Numbered from the stretch's first letter, positions 17,686 to 27,220 are shown. The stretch is 64,000 nt of DNA from Baekduia soli (GCF_007970665.1 NZ_CP042430.1:1860001-1924000), one strand, 5' to 3'. Translations and numbers: made by a program. The notes: generated from the sequence alone by a model not told the origin.

Positions 17686-18684
17686 TCAGCCGCGCACGCT
17701 GGCGAGGTTCAGCGCGAACAGGCCGTCGGGATCGGTGTACTGGGCGGCGAGCTCCATCCCCGACGCGGCGAGGTCGCCCTCGATGCGGGCGCGCGTGAAC
17801 TTGGCGCTGATCTCCGTGCGCAGCTCCTCGCCGGCCGCGAACGTCACGCGCAGGCCCAGGGCGCCGACGCGGACCCGCTGGGGGCGGCGGGCGCGCAGGC
17901 GCATCTCGATCCACTCGCGGTCACGGTCGAAGAACGCCACGTGCTCGAAGGCGTCGGGGACGAAGTCGGCCTGCAGCTCGCGGTTGAGCACGTGCAGCAC
18001 GTTGCGGTTGAACTCGGCCGTCACGCCCTGGGCGTCGTTGTAGGCCGCCTCGAGCACGGCGGGGTCCTTGACGAGGTCGGTGCCGACGAGGAGGTAGCCG
18101 TCCTCGCCGAGCAGGCGCCGCAGGGACCGCAGGAAGCGCCGGCGCGTGCCGGGGGCGAAGTTGCCGATGGTGCCGCCGAGGAACGCGAGGATGCGCGGGC
18201 CGGGCGTGACAGGGGGCGGGATGCGGTCCAGGTGGCGCTCGAAGTCGCCGACGATCCCGTGCACCCGCAGGCCGTCGAACTCGTCGACGAGCTCGTGCGC
18301 GCTGGCGCGGACCATGGACTCGGTGACGTCGAACGGGACGTAGCGGTGCAGCGTGCCCGCCTCGTGCATCGCCCGCAGCAGCAGGCGCGTCTTGGCGGCG
18401 GTGCCCGAGCCCAGCTCGACGAGCTCGGTGGCGCCCGTGAGGTCGACGATGCTCGCGCTGTCGGCCTGCAGGATCGCCCGCTCGCAGCGGGTGGGGTAGT
18501 ACTCGGGCAGGTCGCAGATGCGGTCGAACAGCTCGGCGCCGCGCGCGTCGTAGAAGTGCTTGGGGGGCAGCTCCTTGAACGGCTTGGTCAGCCCGTCGAG
18601 CACGTCATCGGCCAGCGTGCGGTGCTCGCCGCCCTCGAGGTGGGACTCGACGACGACGCGGGCCGGGGCGATGACGGGCTCCAT
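17686..18684 (-). CDS. egtD: L-histidine N-alpha-trimethyltransferase EgtD
   Basis: A 332-residue SAM-dependent methyltransferase that makes hercynine, the first step of ergothioneine synthesis. The SAM motif is LVELGSGTAAKTR. Family-specific segments include PEYYPTRCERAIL, FDVTESMVRA, GGTIGNFAPGTRRRFL, and YNDAQGVTAEFNRNVL with the asparagine and tyrosine region that binds histidine. Length matches mycobacterial EgtD (about 320). The ATG overlaps the egtB stop by one base (TGATG at 18686-18682), so translation is coupled. Confidence 0.95.
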   Translation of the reverse strand: MEPVIAPARVVVESHLEGGEHRTLADDVLDGLTKPFKELPPKHFYDARGAELFDRICDLPEYYPTRCERAILQADSASIVDLTGATELVELGSGTAAKTRLLLRAMHEAGTLHRYVPFDVTESMVRASAHELVDEFDGLRVHGIVGDFERHLDRIPPPVTPGPRILAFLGGTIGNFAPGTRRRFLRSLRRLLGEDGYLLVGTDLVKDPAVLEAAYNDAQGVTAEFNRNVLHVLNRELQADFVPDAFEHVAFFDRDREWIEMRLRARRPQRVRVGALGLRVTFAAGEELRTEISAKFTRARIEGDLAASGMELAAQYTDPDGLFALNLASVRG

Positions 18685-19799
18685 CAGGAGTCCTCCTCAG
18701 GGCGGGGGGAGTGGGGCTCGCGGGCCAGTCGCACTCCGGCGAAGATCTGCCGTCGCTCGGGGAGGTCCCAGTTGCGGAACGTCGTGGTCGCCACGCGTGG
18801 ATGGGTGGCCCAGGAGCCGCCGCGAAGTACGCGGTAACGCTCACCGAAGAAGACTTCCGAGTATTGCGGGTAGGGGTGTGCGTGGAAGCCGGGGTAGCCG
18901 GTGAAGGGGCTCGCCGTCCACTCCCACACGAGACCGACGCCGTCGAGGCGGGGGGCTGCGAGCTCCCACTCGGCCTCGGTGGGGAGCCGTGCTCCGCTCC
19001 ACCGGGCCAAGGCGTGCGCCTCGAACCAGGACAGGTGGCAGGCGGGCGCGTCGTCAGGCCCGTCTGCCACGGCGGCGTGGTGGGAGATGTCGTACTCCTC
19101 CTTCCACGCCCAGCCCTCGTCCGACCACCACTCGCGGCGCTCGTAGCCGCCGCCCTCGGCGAAGCGCCGCCAGGTCGCGGTGGTCACGGGCCGGCGGCCG
19201 ATGTGGAAGGGCGCGACCTCGACGTCGTGGCGCGGCCGCTCGTTGTCGTAGGCGAACCCGTCGTCGCCGGCGCCGAGCGCGTGGGTGCCGCCGGGCACCG
19301 CGACCCAGCCCCGGGCCTCGGGCAGCGGCTGGAGCGCCGGGAGCCGGGGCTCGCCCGGGGGCAGGAGCCCGGCGATCGCCATCGCCTGGCGCATCGTCTC
19401 GGTGTGCTGGAGCTCGTGGCGGAGCACCATCTCGTGGATGACGGGGTCGATGCCGTGCGTGCCGATCGCCGCCAGCGTGCGCTCGCGCACCTCGGCGAGG
19501 TAGGCGACCGCGTCGCGGTGGCCGAGGATCTCGAGGTCGCCGCGCACCGCGCGGGGCGTCTCGAAGGCGTCGTAGAGCGCCGCGAGCTCGGGGTGCAGCA
19601 GGGGGAGGCCGGCATGGCGGTGCACGAGCCACAGGTCCTCGTAGGCGGCGATGTGCCCGAGGTCCCAGACGAGGGGGCTCATGATCGGGGCGATCTGGCG
19701 CTCGAGGTCGGCGGTGCCCAGGTGGGCCACGGCCGCGAAGGTACCCCGGCGGGCTTCGGCCAGATCGTCGACGAGGTTGGCGGATTCGGTGGCCGTCAT
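18684..19799 (-). CDS. egtB: Ergothioneine sulfoxide synthase EgtB
   Basis: About 371 residues. The N-terminal DinB_2 domain carries the iron-ligand region: LVWDLGHIAAYE gives one His and RHELQHTETMRQ gives two. The C-terminal FGE-sulfatase domain has LSWFEAHALARWSGARLPTE and ends in VLRGGSWATHPRVATTTFRNW. EgtB joins a thiol (cysteine or gamma-glutamylcysteine) to hercynine using oxygen. The start is the ATG at 19799; a GTG at 19823 directly after GGGAGGGA would add eight residues. Only egtB and egtD lie here, so the C-S lyase (EgtE), the EgtA ligase and EgtC amidase are elsewhere or not needed. Confidence 0.94.
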   Translation of the reverse strand: MTATESANLVDDLAEARRGTFAAVAHLGTADLERQIAPIMSPLVWDLGHIAAYEDLWLVHRHAGLPLLHPELAALYDAFETPRAVRGDLEILGHRDAVAYLAEVRERTLAAIGTHGIDPVIHEMVLRHELQHTETMRQAMAIAGLLPPGEPRLPALQPLPEARGWVAVPGGTHALGAGDDGFAYDNERPRHDVEVAPFHIGRRPVTTATWRRFAEGGGYERREWWSDEGWAWKEEYDISHHAAVADGPDDAPACHLSWFEAHALARWSGARLPTEAEWELAAPRLDGVGLVWEWTASPFTGYPGFHAHPYPQYSEVFFGERYRVLRGGSWATHPRVATTTFRNWDLPERRQIFAGVRLAREPHSPRPEEDS

Positions 19800-19885
19800 C
19801 GCTTGGAGCGAGAGTCTCCCCACTCCCTCCCACGTTACACACCCCGATCCGCCGTCCTGGCACCTCCCGCCTTCCGCGGCTTGGG

Positions 19886-20629
19886 ATGATGTGGCCCTTG
19901 CGCGTCGCGCTGTTCATCACGTGCCTCGCCGACACCCTGTTCCCCGAGGTCGGCCGGGCCACCGTCACGGTGCTTGAGCGCCTGGGCCACGAGGTCGTCT
20001 TCCCCGAGGAGCAGACCTGCTGCGGGCAGATGCACGCCAACACGGGCTACCGCGCGGAATCGGTCCCGCTCGTGCGCCGCTTCGCCCGGGCGTTCGAGGG
20101 CGCCGGGGCCGACGCGATCGTCTGCCCGTCGGGCTCGTGCACCGCGATGGTCCGCGACCAGTACGCGGGCCTGGCCGCCGCCTCGGGCGACGCGGGGCTG
20201 GAGGCCTCCGTGACCGCGCTCGTGCCGCGCGTGTTCGAGCTGTCGCAGTTCCTGGTCGGCGAGCTCGGCGTGGAGGACGTCGGCGCCGCCTTCCCGCACC
20301 GGGTGACCTACCACCCGACCTGCCACTCGCTGCGCCTGCTGCGCGTGGGCGACGCGCCGCTGCGGCTGCTGCGCGCCGTGCGCGGCATCGACCTCGTCGA
20401 GCTCGGCGAGGCCGAGGCGTGCTGCGGCTTCGGCGGCACGTTCGCGGTCAAGAACGCCGACACGTCGACCGCGATGCTCACCGACAAGCTCCAGCACGTC
20501 CTGGCCACGGGCGCCGAGGTCTGCACCGCGGCCGACAGCTCGTGCCTCATGCACCTCGGCGGCGGCCTGAGCCGCCGCCGGGCCGGGGTGCGCACGATGC
20601 ATCTGGCCGAGATCCTGGCGGCGACGTGA
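19886..20629 (+). CDS. lutA: LutA-type (Fe-S)-binding subunit of L-lactate dehydrogenase complex
   Basis: A 247-residue CCG-domain protein with two cysteine-rich repeats, EEQTCCGQMHANTGY and AEACCGFGGTFAVKN, that hold a 4Fe-4S cluster or heterodisulfide-reductase-like site. It is one of three subunits of the LutABC complex that oxidises L-lactate to pyruvate without flavocytochrome. The stop overlaps the lutB start (GTGA), so the three genes form one coupled operon. The ATG at 19886 is used; ATG at 19889 is equivalent. Confidence 0.93.
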   Translation: MMWPLRVALFITCLADTLFPEVGRATVTVLERLGHEVVFPEEQTCCGQMHANTGYRAESVPLVRRFARAFEGAGADAIVCPSGSCTAMVRDQYAGLAAASGDAGLEASVTALVPRVFELSQFLVGELGVEDVGAAFPHRVTYHPTCHSLRLLRVGDAPLRLLRAVRGIDLVELGEAEACCGFGGTFAVKNADTSTAMLTDKLQHVLATGAEVCTAADSSCLMHLGGGLSRRRAGVRTMHLAEILAAT

Positions 20630-22035
20630 ACGGCCCGCGCCGCTTCCCGGAGGCCGCGCGCGAGGCGCTGGGCGACAGCCAGCTGCGCGCCAACCTGCGC
20701 CGGGCGACGCACACGATCCGCGACAGGCGCGCCGCCGTCGTGGCCGAGATCGGCGAGTGGGAGGCGCTGCGCGAGGCCGGCCGGGCCATCAAGGAGGCCA
20801 CGATGCGCCACCTCGACGTCCACCTCGAGGCGCTCGAGCGATCGGTGACCGACCGCGGCGGCGTCGTGCACTGGGCCCGCGACGCCGCTGAGGCCAACGC
20901 CACCGTCGCCCGGCTCGTGCACGAGGCCGGGGCGCGCGAGGTCGTCAAGGTCAAGTCGCTGGCCACCGACGAGATCGGGCTCAACGACGCGCTGGCCGCC
21001 GAGGGCATCACGGCCCACGAGACCGACCTGGCCGAGCTCATCGTGCAGCTGGCCCACGACACGCCGTCGCACATCCTCGTCCCGGCGATCCACCGCAACC
21101 GGGCCGAGATCGCCGCGCTGTTCCGGCGGACGCTGCCCGGCGCGCAGGGCGTCTCCGACGAGCCCGCCGCGCTGGCCGAGGCCGCGCGGCGCTTCCTGCG
21201 CGAGCGCTTCCTCGGCGCGCGCGTCGGCGTCAGCGGCGCGAACTTCGCCGTCGCGCAGACGGGCACGGTCTGCGTCGTGGAGTCCGAGGGCAACGGCCGG
21301 ATGTGCACCACCCTGCCGGAGGTCCTCATCACGGTCATGGGCATCGAGAAGGTCATCCCGTCGCTCGCCGACCTCGGCGTGATGCTCCAGCTGCTGCCGC
21401 GCTCCTCGACGGGCGAGCGGATGAACCCCTACACGTCGCTGTGGACCGGCGTGGCGCCCGACGACGGGCCGCAGGCGTTCCACCTCGTCCTGCTGGACAA
21501 CGGCCGCACCGACGTCCTGGCCGACGCGACCGGCCGCCAGGCGCTGCACTGCATCCGCTGCTCGGCGTGCCTCAACGTCTGCCCCGTCTACGAGCGCACG
21601 GGCGGCCACGCCTACGGCGACACCTACCCCGGCCCGATCGGGGCGATCCTCGCGCCACAGCTGCACGGGATGCGGGGGCCGACGACGTCGCTGCCGTGGG
21701 CGTCGACGCTCTGCGGCGCGTGCGCCGACGTCTGCCCCGTGGGCATCGACATCCCCGGGGTGCTCATCCACCTGCGCGGGCGCGTCGTCGCGCAGGCGGC
21801 CAGGGGCGACGTGCCCGCCGGCGAGCGGCTGGGCATGGAGGCGATGGCGCGCGTGTTCTCCAGCCGGCGGCGCTACGAGGCCGCCCAGCGGCTCGCCCGC
21901 GCGGGCGCGCGGCCGCTGGCGCGCGGCGGGCGGATCGAGCACCGGCTCCCCGGGCCGCTGGCCGGCTGGACGATGTCGCGCGATCTGCCCGCGCCGCCCG
22001 CCCAGACGTTCCGCGAGTGGTGGCGTGCGCGATGA
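20626..22035 (+). CDS. lutB: LutB-type iron-sulfur lactate oxidation subunit
   Basis: 469 residues. The central part matches the LUD domain (DEIGLNDALAAEGI, SGANFAVAQTGTVCVVESEGN). The C-terminal part has two 4Fe-4S motifs, CIRCSACLNVCPVY and CGACADVCPVGID, and ends like LutB. It would carry electrons from lactate toward the respiratory chain together with LutA and LutC. The GTG at 20626 overlaps the lutA stop, and the gene's own stop overlaps the lutC ATG. Confidence 0.94.
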   Translation: MNGPRRFPEAAREALGDSQLRANLRRATHTIRDRRAAVVAEIGEWEALREAGRAIKEATMRHLDVHLEALERSVTDRGGVVHWARDAAEANATVARLVHEAGAREVVKVKSLATDEIGLNDALAAEGITAHETDLAELIVQLAHDTPSHILVPAIHRNRAEIAALFRRTLPGAQGVSDEPAALAEAARRFLRERFLGARVGVSGANFAVAQTGTVCVVESEGNGRMCTTLPEVLITVMGIEKVIPSLADLGVMLQLLPRSSTGERMNPYTSLWTGVAPDDGPQAFHLVLLDNGRTDVLADATGRQALHCIRCSACLNVCPVYERTGGHAYGDTYPGPIGAILAPQLHGMRGPTTSLPWASTLCGACADVCPVGIDIPGVLIHLRGRVVAQAARGDVPAGERLGMEAMARVFSSRRRYEAAQRLARAGARPLARGGRIEHRLPGPLAGWTMSRDLPAPPAQTFREWWRAR

Positions 22036-22676
22036 GCGGCGGCGCGGCCCGTGCGGCGGTCCTGGCGCGCGTCCGCTCGGCGCTGGCCGACGTGCCCGCC
22101 GGGGAGCCCGGCGCCGCCGTGCCCGCGGTCCCGGCGGCGGCCGCGCCCGACGACCTCGCGGGGCTGTTCGCCGACCGCGTGGCCGACTACCGCGCGACCG
22201 TCACGCGCTGCGCGGCCGACGACGCCGCGATCGCCGCCGCGATCGGCGAGGCCTTCGCCCGCCACGGGGCGGGCTCCTCCGTCGTGGCGCCGGGCGTGCC
22301 GGAGGCGTGGCGGGCGGCCGCGCCCGGCCCCGAGGTCGACGAGCCGGCGCTGGCCCTGGAGCGCCTGGACGCCGTCGACGGCGTGCTCAGCGGCTGCGCC
22401 CTGGGGATCGCGGAGACCGGCACGATCATCCTCGACGGGGCGCGACGCAGCGGCCGGCGCGCCATCACCCTGGTGCCCGACCTGCACGTCTGCGTGGTCC
22501 TCGCGGCCGACGTCGTGGCCGGGGTCGCCGAGGCGACCGCGCGGCTGGGCGCCGCGATCGTCGCCGGCCGGCCGGTCACGCTGGTCTCCGGCCCGTCGGC
22601 GACGTCGGACATCGAGCTCGACCGCGTCGAGGGCGTGCACGGCCCCCGGCGCCTGGAGGTCGTGCTCGCCGGCTAG
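22032..22676 (+). CDS. lutC: LutC-type LUD-domain subunit
   Basis: A 214-residue LUD (DUF162) protein, the third member of the lutABC operon. The typical core GCALGIAETGTIILDGARRS and the C-terminal VSGPSATSDIELDRVEGVHG are present; the latter is the most conserved part of the family. It overlaps lutB by ATGA. The stop codon shares the tetranucleotide CTAG (22673-22676) with the convergent GH15 gene, so the genes overlap by three bases and no separate terminator fits between them. Confidence 0.93.
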   Translation: MSGGAARAAVLARVRSALADVPAGEPGAAVPAVPAAAAPDDLAGLFADRVADYRATVTRCAADDAAIAAAIGEAFARHGAGSSVVAPGVPEAWRAAAPGPEVDEPALALERLDAVDGVLSGCALGIAETGTIILDGARRSGRRAITLVPDLHVCVVLAADVVAGVAEATARLGAAIVAGRPVTLVSGPSATSDIELDRVEGVHGPRRLEVVLAG

Positions 22677-24679
22677 AAGACCGGGTTGGCCTGCTCGTCG
22701 CGGATGACGTGCATGACCGCGTTGATGAGCGCCAGGTGCGTGAAGGCCTGGGGGAAGTTGCCCAGGTGGCGGCCGGTGGATGCCTCGAGCTCCTCGGCGT
22801 AGAGGTCCAGCGACGAGGCCAGCGACAGGAGGCGCTCGCAGAGCGCGCGGCCCTGCTTGCGCTCGCCGATCTCCAGCAGCGCGCTGACGAGCCAGAACGA
22901 GCAGATGAGGAACGTGCCCTCCTCGCCGGAGAGCCCGTCGTCGGTCTCCTCGGTGCGATAGCGCAGCACGAGGCCGTTCTCGGTCAGATCCTCGGCGACG
23001 GCCATGACCGTGTGGTGCACGCGCGGGTCGTCGTGGGGAAGGAAGCGCACGAGCGGGATGAGCAGCAGCGACGCGTCGAGGTTGCGCGAGCCGTAGTACT
23101 GCGTGAACCGGCCCCGCTCGTCGACGCCCCGCTCGCAGATCTCGGCGTGGATCTCGTTGGCCACCAGGCGCCAGCGGTCGGCGAGCTCGTCCTTGCCGCG
23201 GCGGGCGGCCAGCCGGGCCCCGCGATCCAGCGCCACCCAGCACATCAACTTGCTCGAGACGTAGTGGCGGGCCTCGCCGCGTGTCTCCCAGATGCCCTGG
23301 TCGGGCAGCCGCCACGACGCGATGGCCTGCTCGACCTGGTCGTGGATGACCGGCCACAGGCGCGCCGAGTTGTGCCCGTACTCCTTGGCGTGCAGCCACA
23401 GCGAGTCCAGCACGGCGCCGAAGACGTCGTTCTGGCGCTGGTGGTAGGCGTCGTTGCCGATGCGCACGGGGCGCGCGCCCTCGTAGCCCGTGAGGTGGTC
23501 GAGCGTCTGCTCCTCGAGCACGCGCTCGCCGCCGATCCCGTACATGATCTGCAGGGCGCCGTCCTCGTTGCGCCCCAGGTCGGCCACGAACTGGATGAAG
23601 TCGTCGGCCTCCCAGTTGAGGCCGAGGGAGTGCAGGCCCGACAGCGTGAACGTCGCGTCTCGCATCCACGTGAAGCGGTAGTCCCAGTTGCGCTCGCCGC
23701 CGGGGGTCTCGGGCAGCGACGTGGTCGGCGCGGCGACCAGCGCGCCGGTCGGCGCGTAGGTCAGGCCCTTCAGCGTCAGCGCGCTGCGCTCGAGGTGGTT
23801 GCGCCAGCGGTGGTCGGGGAAGTCGGCGTCGGCCAGCCAGCCGCGCCAGTACTCGCTCGTGACGGCCAGCGCGTGCGTGGCCTGCTCGGCCGTGCGCGGC
23901 CCGTCGAGCAGGCGCGACCACGACAACGCGCAGAAGCGGGTCTCGCCACGCTCGATGCGGTGGCGTGCGCGGACGCAGCCGCCCTCGATGCCGAGGTTGA
24001 GGTCCGACATGAGGCGCAGCGCGCGCTCGCCGTCGGTGGCGTCCAGCGCGTGGTTGTCGTTGGGCACCGCGCTCCACGTGGCGGGGACGCGGCCGTAGTC
24101 GAACATCGGCTCGCACAGGAGCTCGATCTGCGCCTGGCCGTGGATGCAGGTGATCGTGCGCACGAGGACGTGGTGGGCCTCGTAGTCGGTGGGCGGACGC
24201 GTGTGGGCCGTCGTCGAGCCCTGCGTGCGCTCGCGCCACGGGCCGATGACCAGCGCGTCGCGGACGATGACCCAGCCCGTCGGCGTCATCCACGTCGTCT
24301 CGAGGATCATCGTGCCGGGCTCGTAGCGGCGCCCGGCGGGGACGCCCATCGCGCTCGGGCCGAGGCGGAAGCCGCCGGCGGAGCGGTCGAGGATCGCGCC
24401 GAACACGCTCGGGGAGTCGAAGCGCGGGGGGCACAGCCACTCCACGGTGCCGTCGGGCGCCAGCAGCGCGCCCGTGTGGCAGTCGCTGAGGAACCCGTAG
24501 TCGGCGATGGGCGGGAACGCCGAGCGCACGGGCGTGCGCTGCACGAACGGCGTCGTGTCGCGGACTTCGACGAAGCCCGGGTCCATCGCGCCGGCGCGGG
24601 GCGGGTGCAGGGTGTCGGGGTCGGCGTCGCGGGCGGGGGAGCCGGCGGGTGCCGTCGCGAGATCGGGATGCGGGTCCAT
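22673..24679 (-). CDS. Glycoside hydrolase family 15 protein (trehalase/glucoamylase-like), copy 1
   Basis: About 668 residues. The N-terminal super-sandwich domain begins PPIADYGFLSDCHTGALLAP. The (alpha/alpha)6 catalytic domain has GGERNWDYRFTWMRDATF, GIWETRGEARHYVSSKLMCW (likely general acid Glu) and LSGEEGTFLICSFWLVSAL (likely base Glu). This subfamily includes mycobacterial GH15 trehalases as well as glucoamylase-like enzymes, so the substrate is either trehalose or an alpha-glucan; I cannot decide. No signal peptide is seen, so it acts in the cytoplasm. Start options are ATG 24679 and ATG 24586. A paralogue lies at 28.6 kb. Confidence 0.9.
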   Translation of the reverse strand: MDPHPDLATAPAGSPARDADPDTLHPPRAGAMDPGFVEVRDTTPFVQRTPVRSAFPPIADYGFLSDCHTGALLAPDGTVEWLCPPRFDSPSVFGAILDRSAGGFRLGPSAMGVPAGRRYEPGTMILETTWMTPTGWVIVRDALVIGPWRERTQGSTTAHTRPPTDYEAHHVLVRTITCIHGQAQIELLCEPMFDYGRVPATWSAVPNDNHALDATDGERALRLMSDLNLGIEGGCVRARHRIERGETRFCALSWSRLLDGPRTAEQATHALAVTSEYWRGWLADADFPDHRWRNHLERSALTLKGLTYAPTGALVAAPTTSLPETPGGERNWDYRFTWMRDATFTLSGLHSLGLNWEADDFIQFVADLGRNEDGALQIMYGIGGERVLEEQTLDHLTGYEGARPVRIGNDAYHQRQNDVFGAVLDSLWLHAKEYGHNSARLWPVIHDQVEQAIASWRLPDQGIWETRGEARHYVSSKLMCWVALDRGARLAARRGKDELADRWRLVANEIHAEICERGVDERGRFTQYYGSRNLDASLLLIPLVRFLPHDDPRVHHTVMAVAEDLTENGLVLRYRTEETDDGLSGEEGTFLICSFWLVSALLEIGERKQGRALCERLLSLASSLDLYAEELEASTGRHLGNFPQAFTHLALINAVMHVIRDEQANPVF

Positions 24680-24798
24680 GGGAGGTCTTCTCGGGGTGAT
24701 CGGCCGCAGGGGGACAGGACCGCAGAGCAACGCAGCGGCCCAGACTAGCGACGCTGCACGATCGCACCAGCTGTGCAAGGCGGCCCGTCACGCCCGTG

Positions 24799-24849
24799 CC
24801 CGTAGGGGCGGTCCCCGACGAACCCCTACGGGTGGGGTCATCCCCACCC
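24799..24849. promoter_or_regulatory. Two inverted repeats upstream of the MMPL gene
   Basis: CCCGTAGGGG (24799-24808) faces CCCCTACGGG (24823-24832), a perfect 10-bp repeat with 14 bases between. A second perfect repeat, GGGTGGGG (24830-24837) and CCCCACCC (24842-24849), overlaps the right arm. They lie 45-95 bases before the transporter start, where a local repressor of the efflux gene might bind. Confidence 0.45.
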
Positions 24850-24893
24850 CTGGACGCCAGTCCCCCACATGGCCCATCCGGCGGCGTCTCGCG

Positions 24894-27191
24894 ATGCTGG
24901 CGCCCATGACCCCCTCCTCCGCCGCTTCTTCCCCCTCGCTGGCGGCACGCGTCGGCCGCTGGAGCACGCGGCACCGCCGGACGGCCATCGCCGGCTGGTT
25001 CGTGTTCGTGCTCATCGCGGTGTTCGCCGGCAGCTCCGTCGGGACCGTGCACCCCTCCAACGACTCCGGCGGGCACGGCGACTCGGCCCGTGCGGACCGC
25101 ATCGTCAACGACGCCTACCCCGACCGCGCCGACGAGTCGGTGCTCATCCAGTCCACCGCGGGTCATCCCCGCACCGCGAAGGACCCCGAGTTCCGCCGGA
25201 CCGTCGCCGACGTCGTCGCCGGCGTCACACGGCAGCCCGGCGTGGTCGACGTGCAGTCGCCCTACACCGCGGGCAACGGCGGTCAGATCGCCGAGGACGG
25301 CCACTCCGCCATGGTGTCCTTCAAGATCAACGGCGACTCCAAGCTGGCCGAGAAGCGCGTCGGCCCCGTCGAGGACGCGGTCAGGGCCGCGGCCGACAGG
25401 CACCCGTCGGTCTACGTCGGGCAGTTCGGATCGGCCAGCGCCGACAAGGCGCTGTCCAAGGCGTTCGGCGACGACTTCGCCAAGGCCGGGATGCTCTCCG
25501 TCCCGGTCACGCTCCTCATCCTCGTGCTGACGTTCGGTGCGCTGGTCGCCGCGGGCGTCCCGCTGCTGCTGGGCCTGACCGCCGTGGTGGGCACGATCGG
25601 CCTGCTGGGCCCGATCAGCCACCTCGTCGCCCTCGACGAGTTCATCAACGAGATCGTCCTGCTCGTCGGCCTCGCGGTCGGCGTCGACTACTCGCTGTTC
25701 TACCTGCGCCGCGAGCGCGAGGAGAAGGCCCGCGGGGCGAGCCCCAGGGAGGCCGTGGCGATCGCCGCCGGCACCTCGGGCCGCGCCGTGCTGGTCTCCG
25801 GCGTGACCGTCATGGTCGCGATGGCGGGCATGATGTTCGCCGGCGACGCGACGTTCACGGCGTTGGGCATCGGTGCGATCCTCGTGGTCGCGGTGGCGAT
25901 GATCGGCTCGGTCACCGTGATCCCGGCGCTGCTGTCGGGCTCGGGCAGGTGGCTGGAGCGCGGCCGCATCCCGTTCCTGGGCAAGCGCATGGCCGCCGCC
26001 CGGACGCGTGACATCGACTCCGGCGGCCGCGCGTGGAACGCCGTGCTCAACGCCGTGCTGCGGCGCCCGTGGCTCTCGGCGGTGGCCGCCGCGACCGTCC
26101 TGCTGGTGATGGCACTGCCCGTGCTGCACATGCACACGGCCGACAGCGGCACCGACGCGATCCCGCGCGACCAGCCGGTCATGAAGGTCTACGACAGGAT
26201 GCAGGCCGCGTTCCCCGGCGGCGAGATCCCGGCCGTGGTGGTCCTCAAGGCCGCCGACGTGACCAGCCCGCGGATCACCGCCGCGGTCAGGCAGCTCGAG
26301 GCCGACGCGCTGGCGACCGGCAAGGTCAAGGCGCCGATCGACACCACCGTGTCGCCCGACCGGCATGTGCTGCAGGTCAGCCTGCCCATCGTGGGCTCGG
26401 GCACCGACGACGCGTCGAACGCGGCCCTGGCCACTCTGCGCGGCGACGTCGTGCCGAAGTTCGAGCAGCGCGCCGGGACCAAGGCCTACGTGACGGGCAT
26501 GACCGCCGGCTCCAAGGATTTCAACGACCTCATGAAGTCCCGCTGGCCGATCGTGTTCGCGTTCGTCCTCAGCCTGGCCTTCGTGCTCCTGCTGCTGACG
26601 TTCCGCTCCATCGTGATCCCGCTCAAGGCCATCGTGTTGAACCTGCTGTCCGTCGGCGCCGCCTACGGCGTGCTGACCTGGGTCTTCCAGGACGGCCATG
26701 GCGAGGGGCTGCTGGGCTTCAAGAGCACCGGGTCGATCACGAGCTGGCTGCCCATGTTCCTGTTCGTGATCCTGTTCGGCCTCTCGATGGACTACCACGT
26801 GTTCATCCTCAGCCGGATCCGCGAGGCGTTCGATCGCGGGATGCGGACCCAGGACGCGGTGGCGCATGGGATCCGCACGACGGCCGGCACGGTCACGAGC
26901 GCGGCGATCGTGATGGTCGCGGTGTTCGGCATCTTCGCGACGCTGAGCTACCTCGACTTCAAGATGATGGGCGTGGGCCTGGCCACCGCCATCCTCATCG
27001 ACGCCACGATCGTCCGGGCGGTCCTGCTGCCCGCCACGATGAAGCTCCTCGGGGACTGGAACTGGTACCTGCCCCGCTGGCTGGAGTGGCTGCCCCGCAT
27101 CGGCGGCCACGAGGGCCACGCCGCCCCGGCGCCGGCGCCGGCGCCCGGCCCGCGGCGGATCGAGCGCGAGCCCGAGTACGCGGAGGTCTGA
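24894..27191 (+). CDS. MMPL-family RND transporter
   Basis: About 765 residues with the two-fold MMPL layout. There is a TM helix near residue 30, a large periplasmic loop, then five TM helices (for example AGMLSVPVTLLILVLTFGALV and FINEIVLLVGLAVGVDYSLFY), and the same order again in the second half (PIVFAFVLSLAFVLLLLTF; LPMFLFVILFGLSMDYHVFIL). The charged residues of the proton relay appear in GVDYSLF and SMDYHVF. MMPL proteins export lipids or drugs. The cytoplasmic tail is Pro/Ala-rich. Starts at 24894 or 24906 are equally likely. It lies between two GH15 genes and is transcribed opposite to both. Confidence 0.92.
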   Translation: MLAPMTPSSAASSPSLAARVGRWSTRHRRTAIAGWFVFVLIAVFAGSSVGTVHPSNDSGGHGDSARADRIVNDAYPDRADESVLIQSTAGHPRTAKDPEFRRTVADVVAGVTRQPGVVDVQSPYTAGNGGQIAEDGHSAMVSFKINGDSKLAEKRVGPVEDAVRAAADRHPSVYVGQFGSASADKALSKAFGDDFAKAGMLSVPVTLLILVLTFGALVAAGVPLLLGLTAVVGTIGLLGPISHLVALDEFINEIVLLVGLAVGVDYSLFYLRREREEKARGASPREAVAIAAGTSGRAVLVSGVTVMVAMAGMMFAGDATFTALGIGAILVVAVAMIGSVTVIPALLSGSGRWLERGRIPFLGKRMAAARTRDIDSGGRAWNAVLNAVLRRPWLSAVAAATVLLVMALPVLHMHTADSGTDAIPRDQPVMKVYDRMQAAFPGGEIPAVVVLKAADVTSPRITAAVRQLEADALATGKVKAPIDTTVSPDRHVLQVSLPIVGSGTDDASNAALATLRGDVVPKFEQRAGTKAYVTGMTAGSKDFNDLMKSRWPIVFAFVLSLAFVLLLLTFRSIVIPLKAIVLNLLSVGAAYGVLTWVFQDGHGEGLLGFKSTGSITSWLPMFLFVILFGLSMDYHVFILSRIREAFDRGMRTQDAVAHGIRTTAGTVTSAAIVMVAVFGIFATLSYLDFKMMGVGLATAILIDATIVRAVLLPATMKLLGDWNWYLPRWLEWLPRIGGHEGHAAPAPAPAPGPRRIEREPEYAEV

Positions 27192-27220
27192 GGGCCCGCG
27201 CCCCGATCGACGCCGCAGCG

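Noticed and set aside
21873-27119. A 1748-residue open frame on the minus strand across lutB, lutC, GH15 and the MMPL gene
   Set aside because: It is a product of the GC-rich code: stop codons are rare in other frames. Its translation is His/Arg/Asp-rich with no domain, and well-recognised genes lie on top of it.
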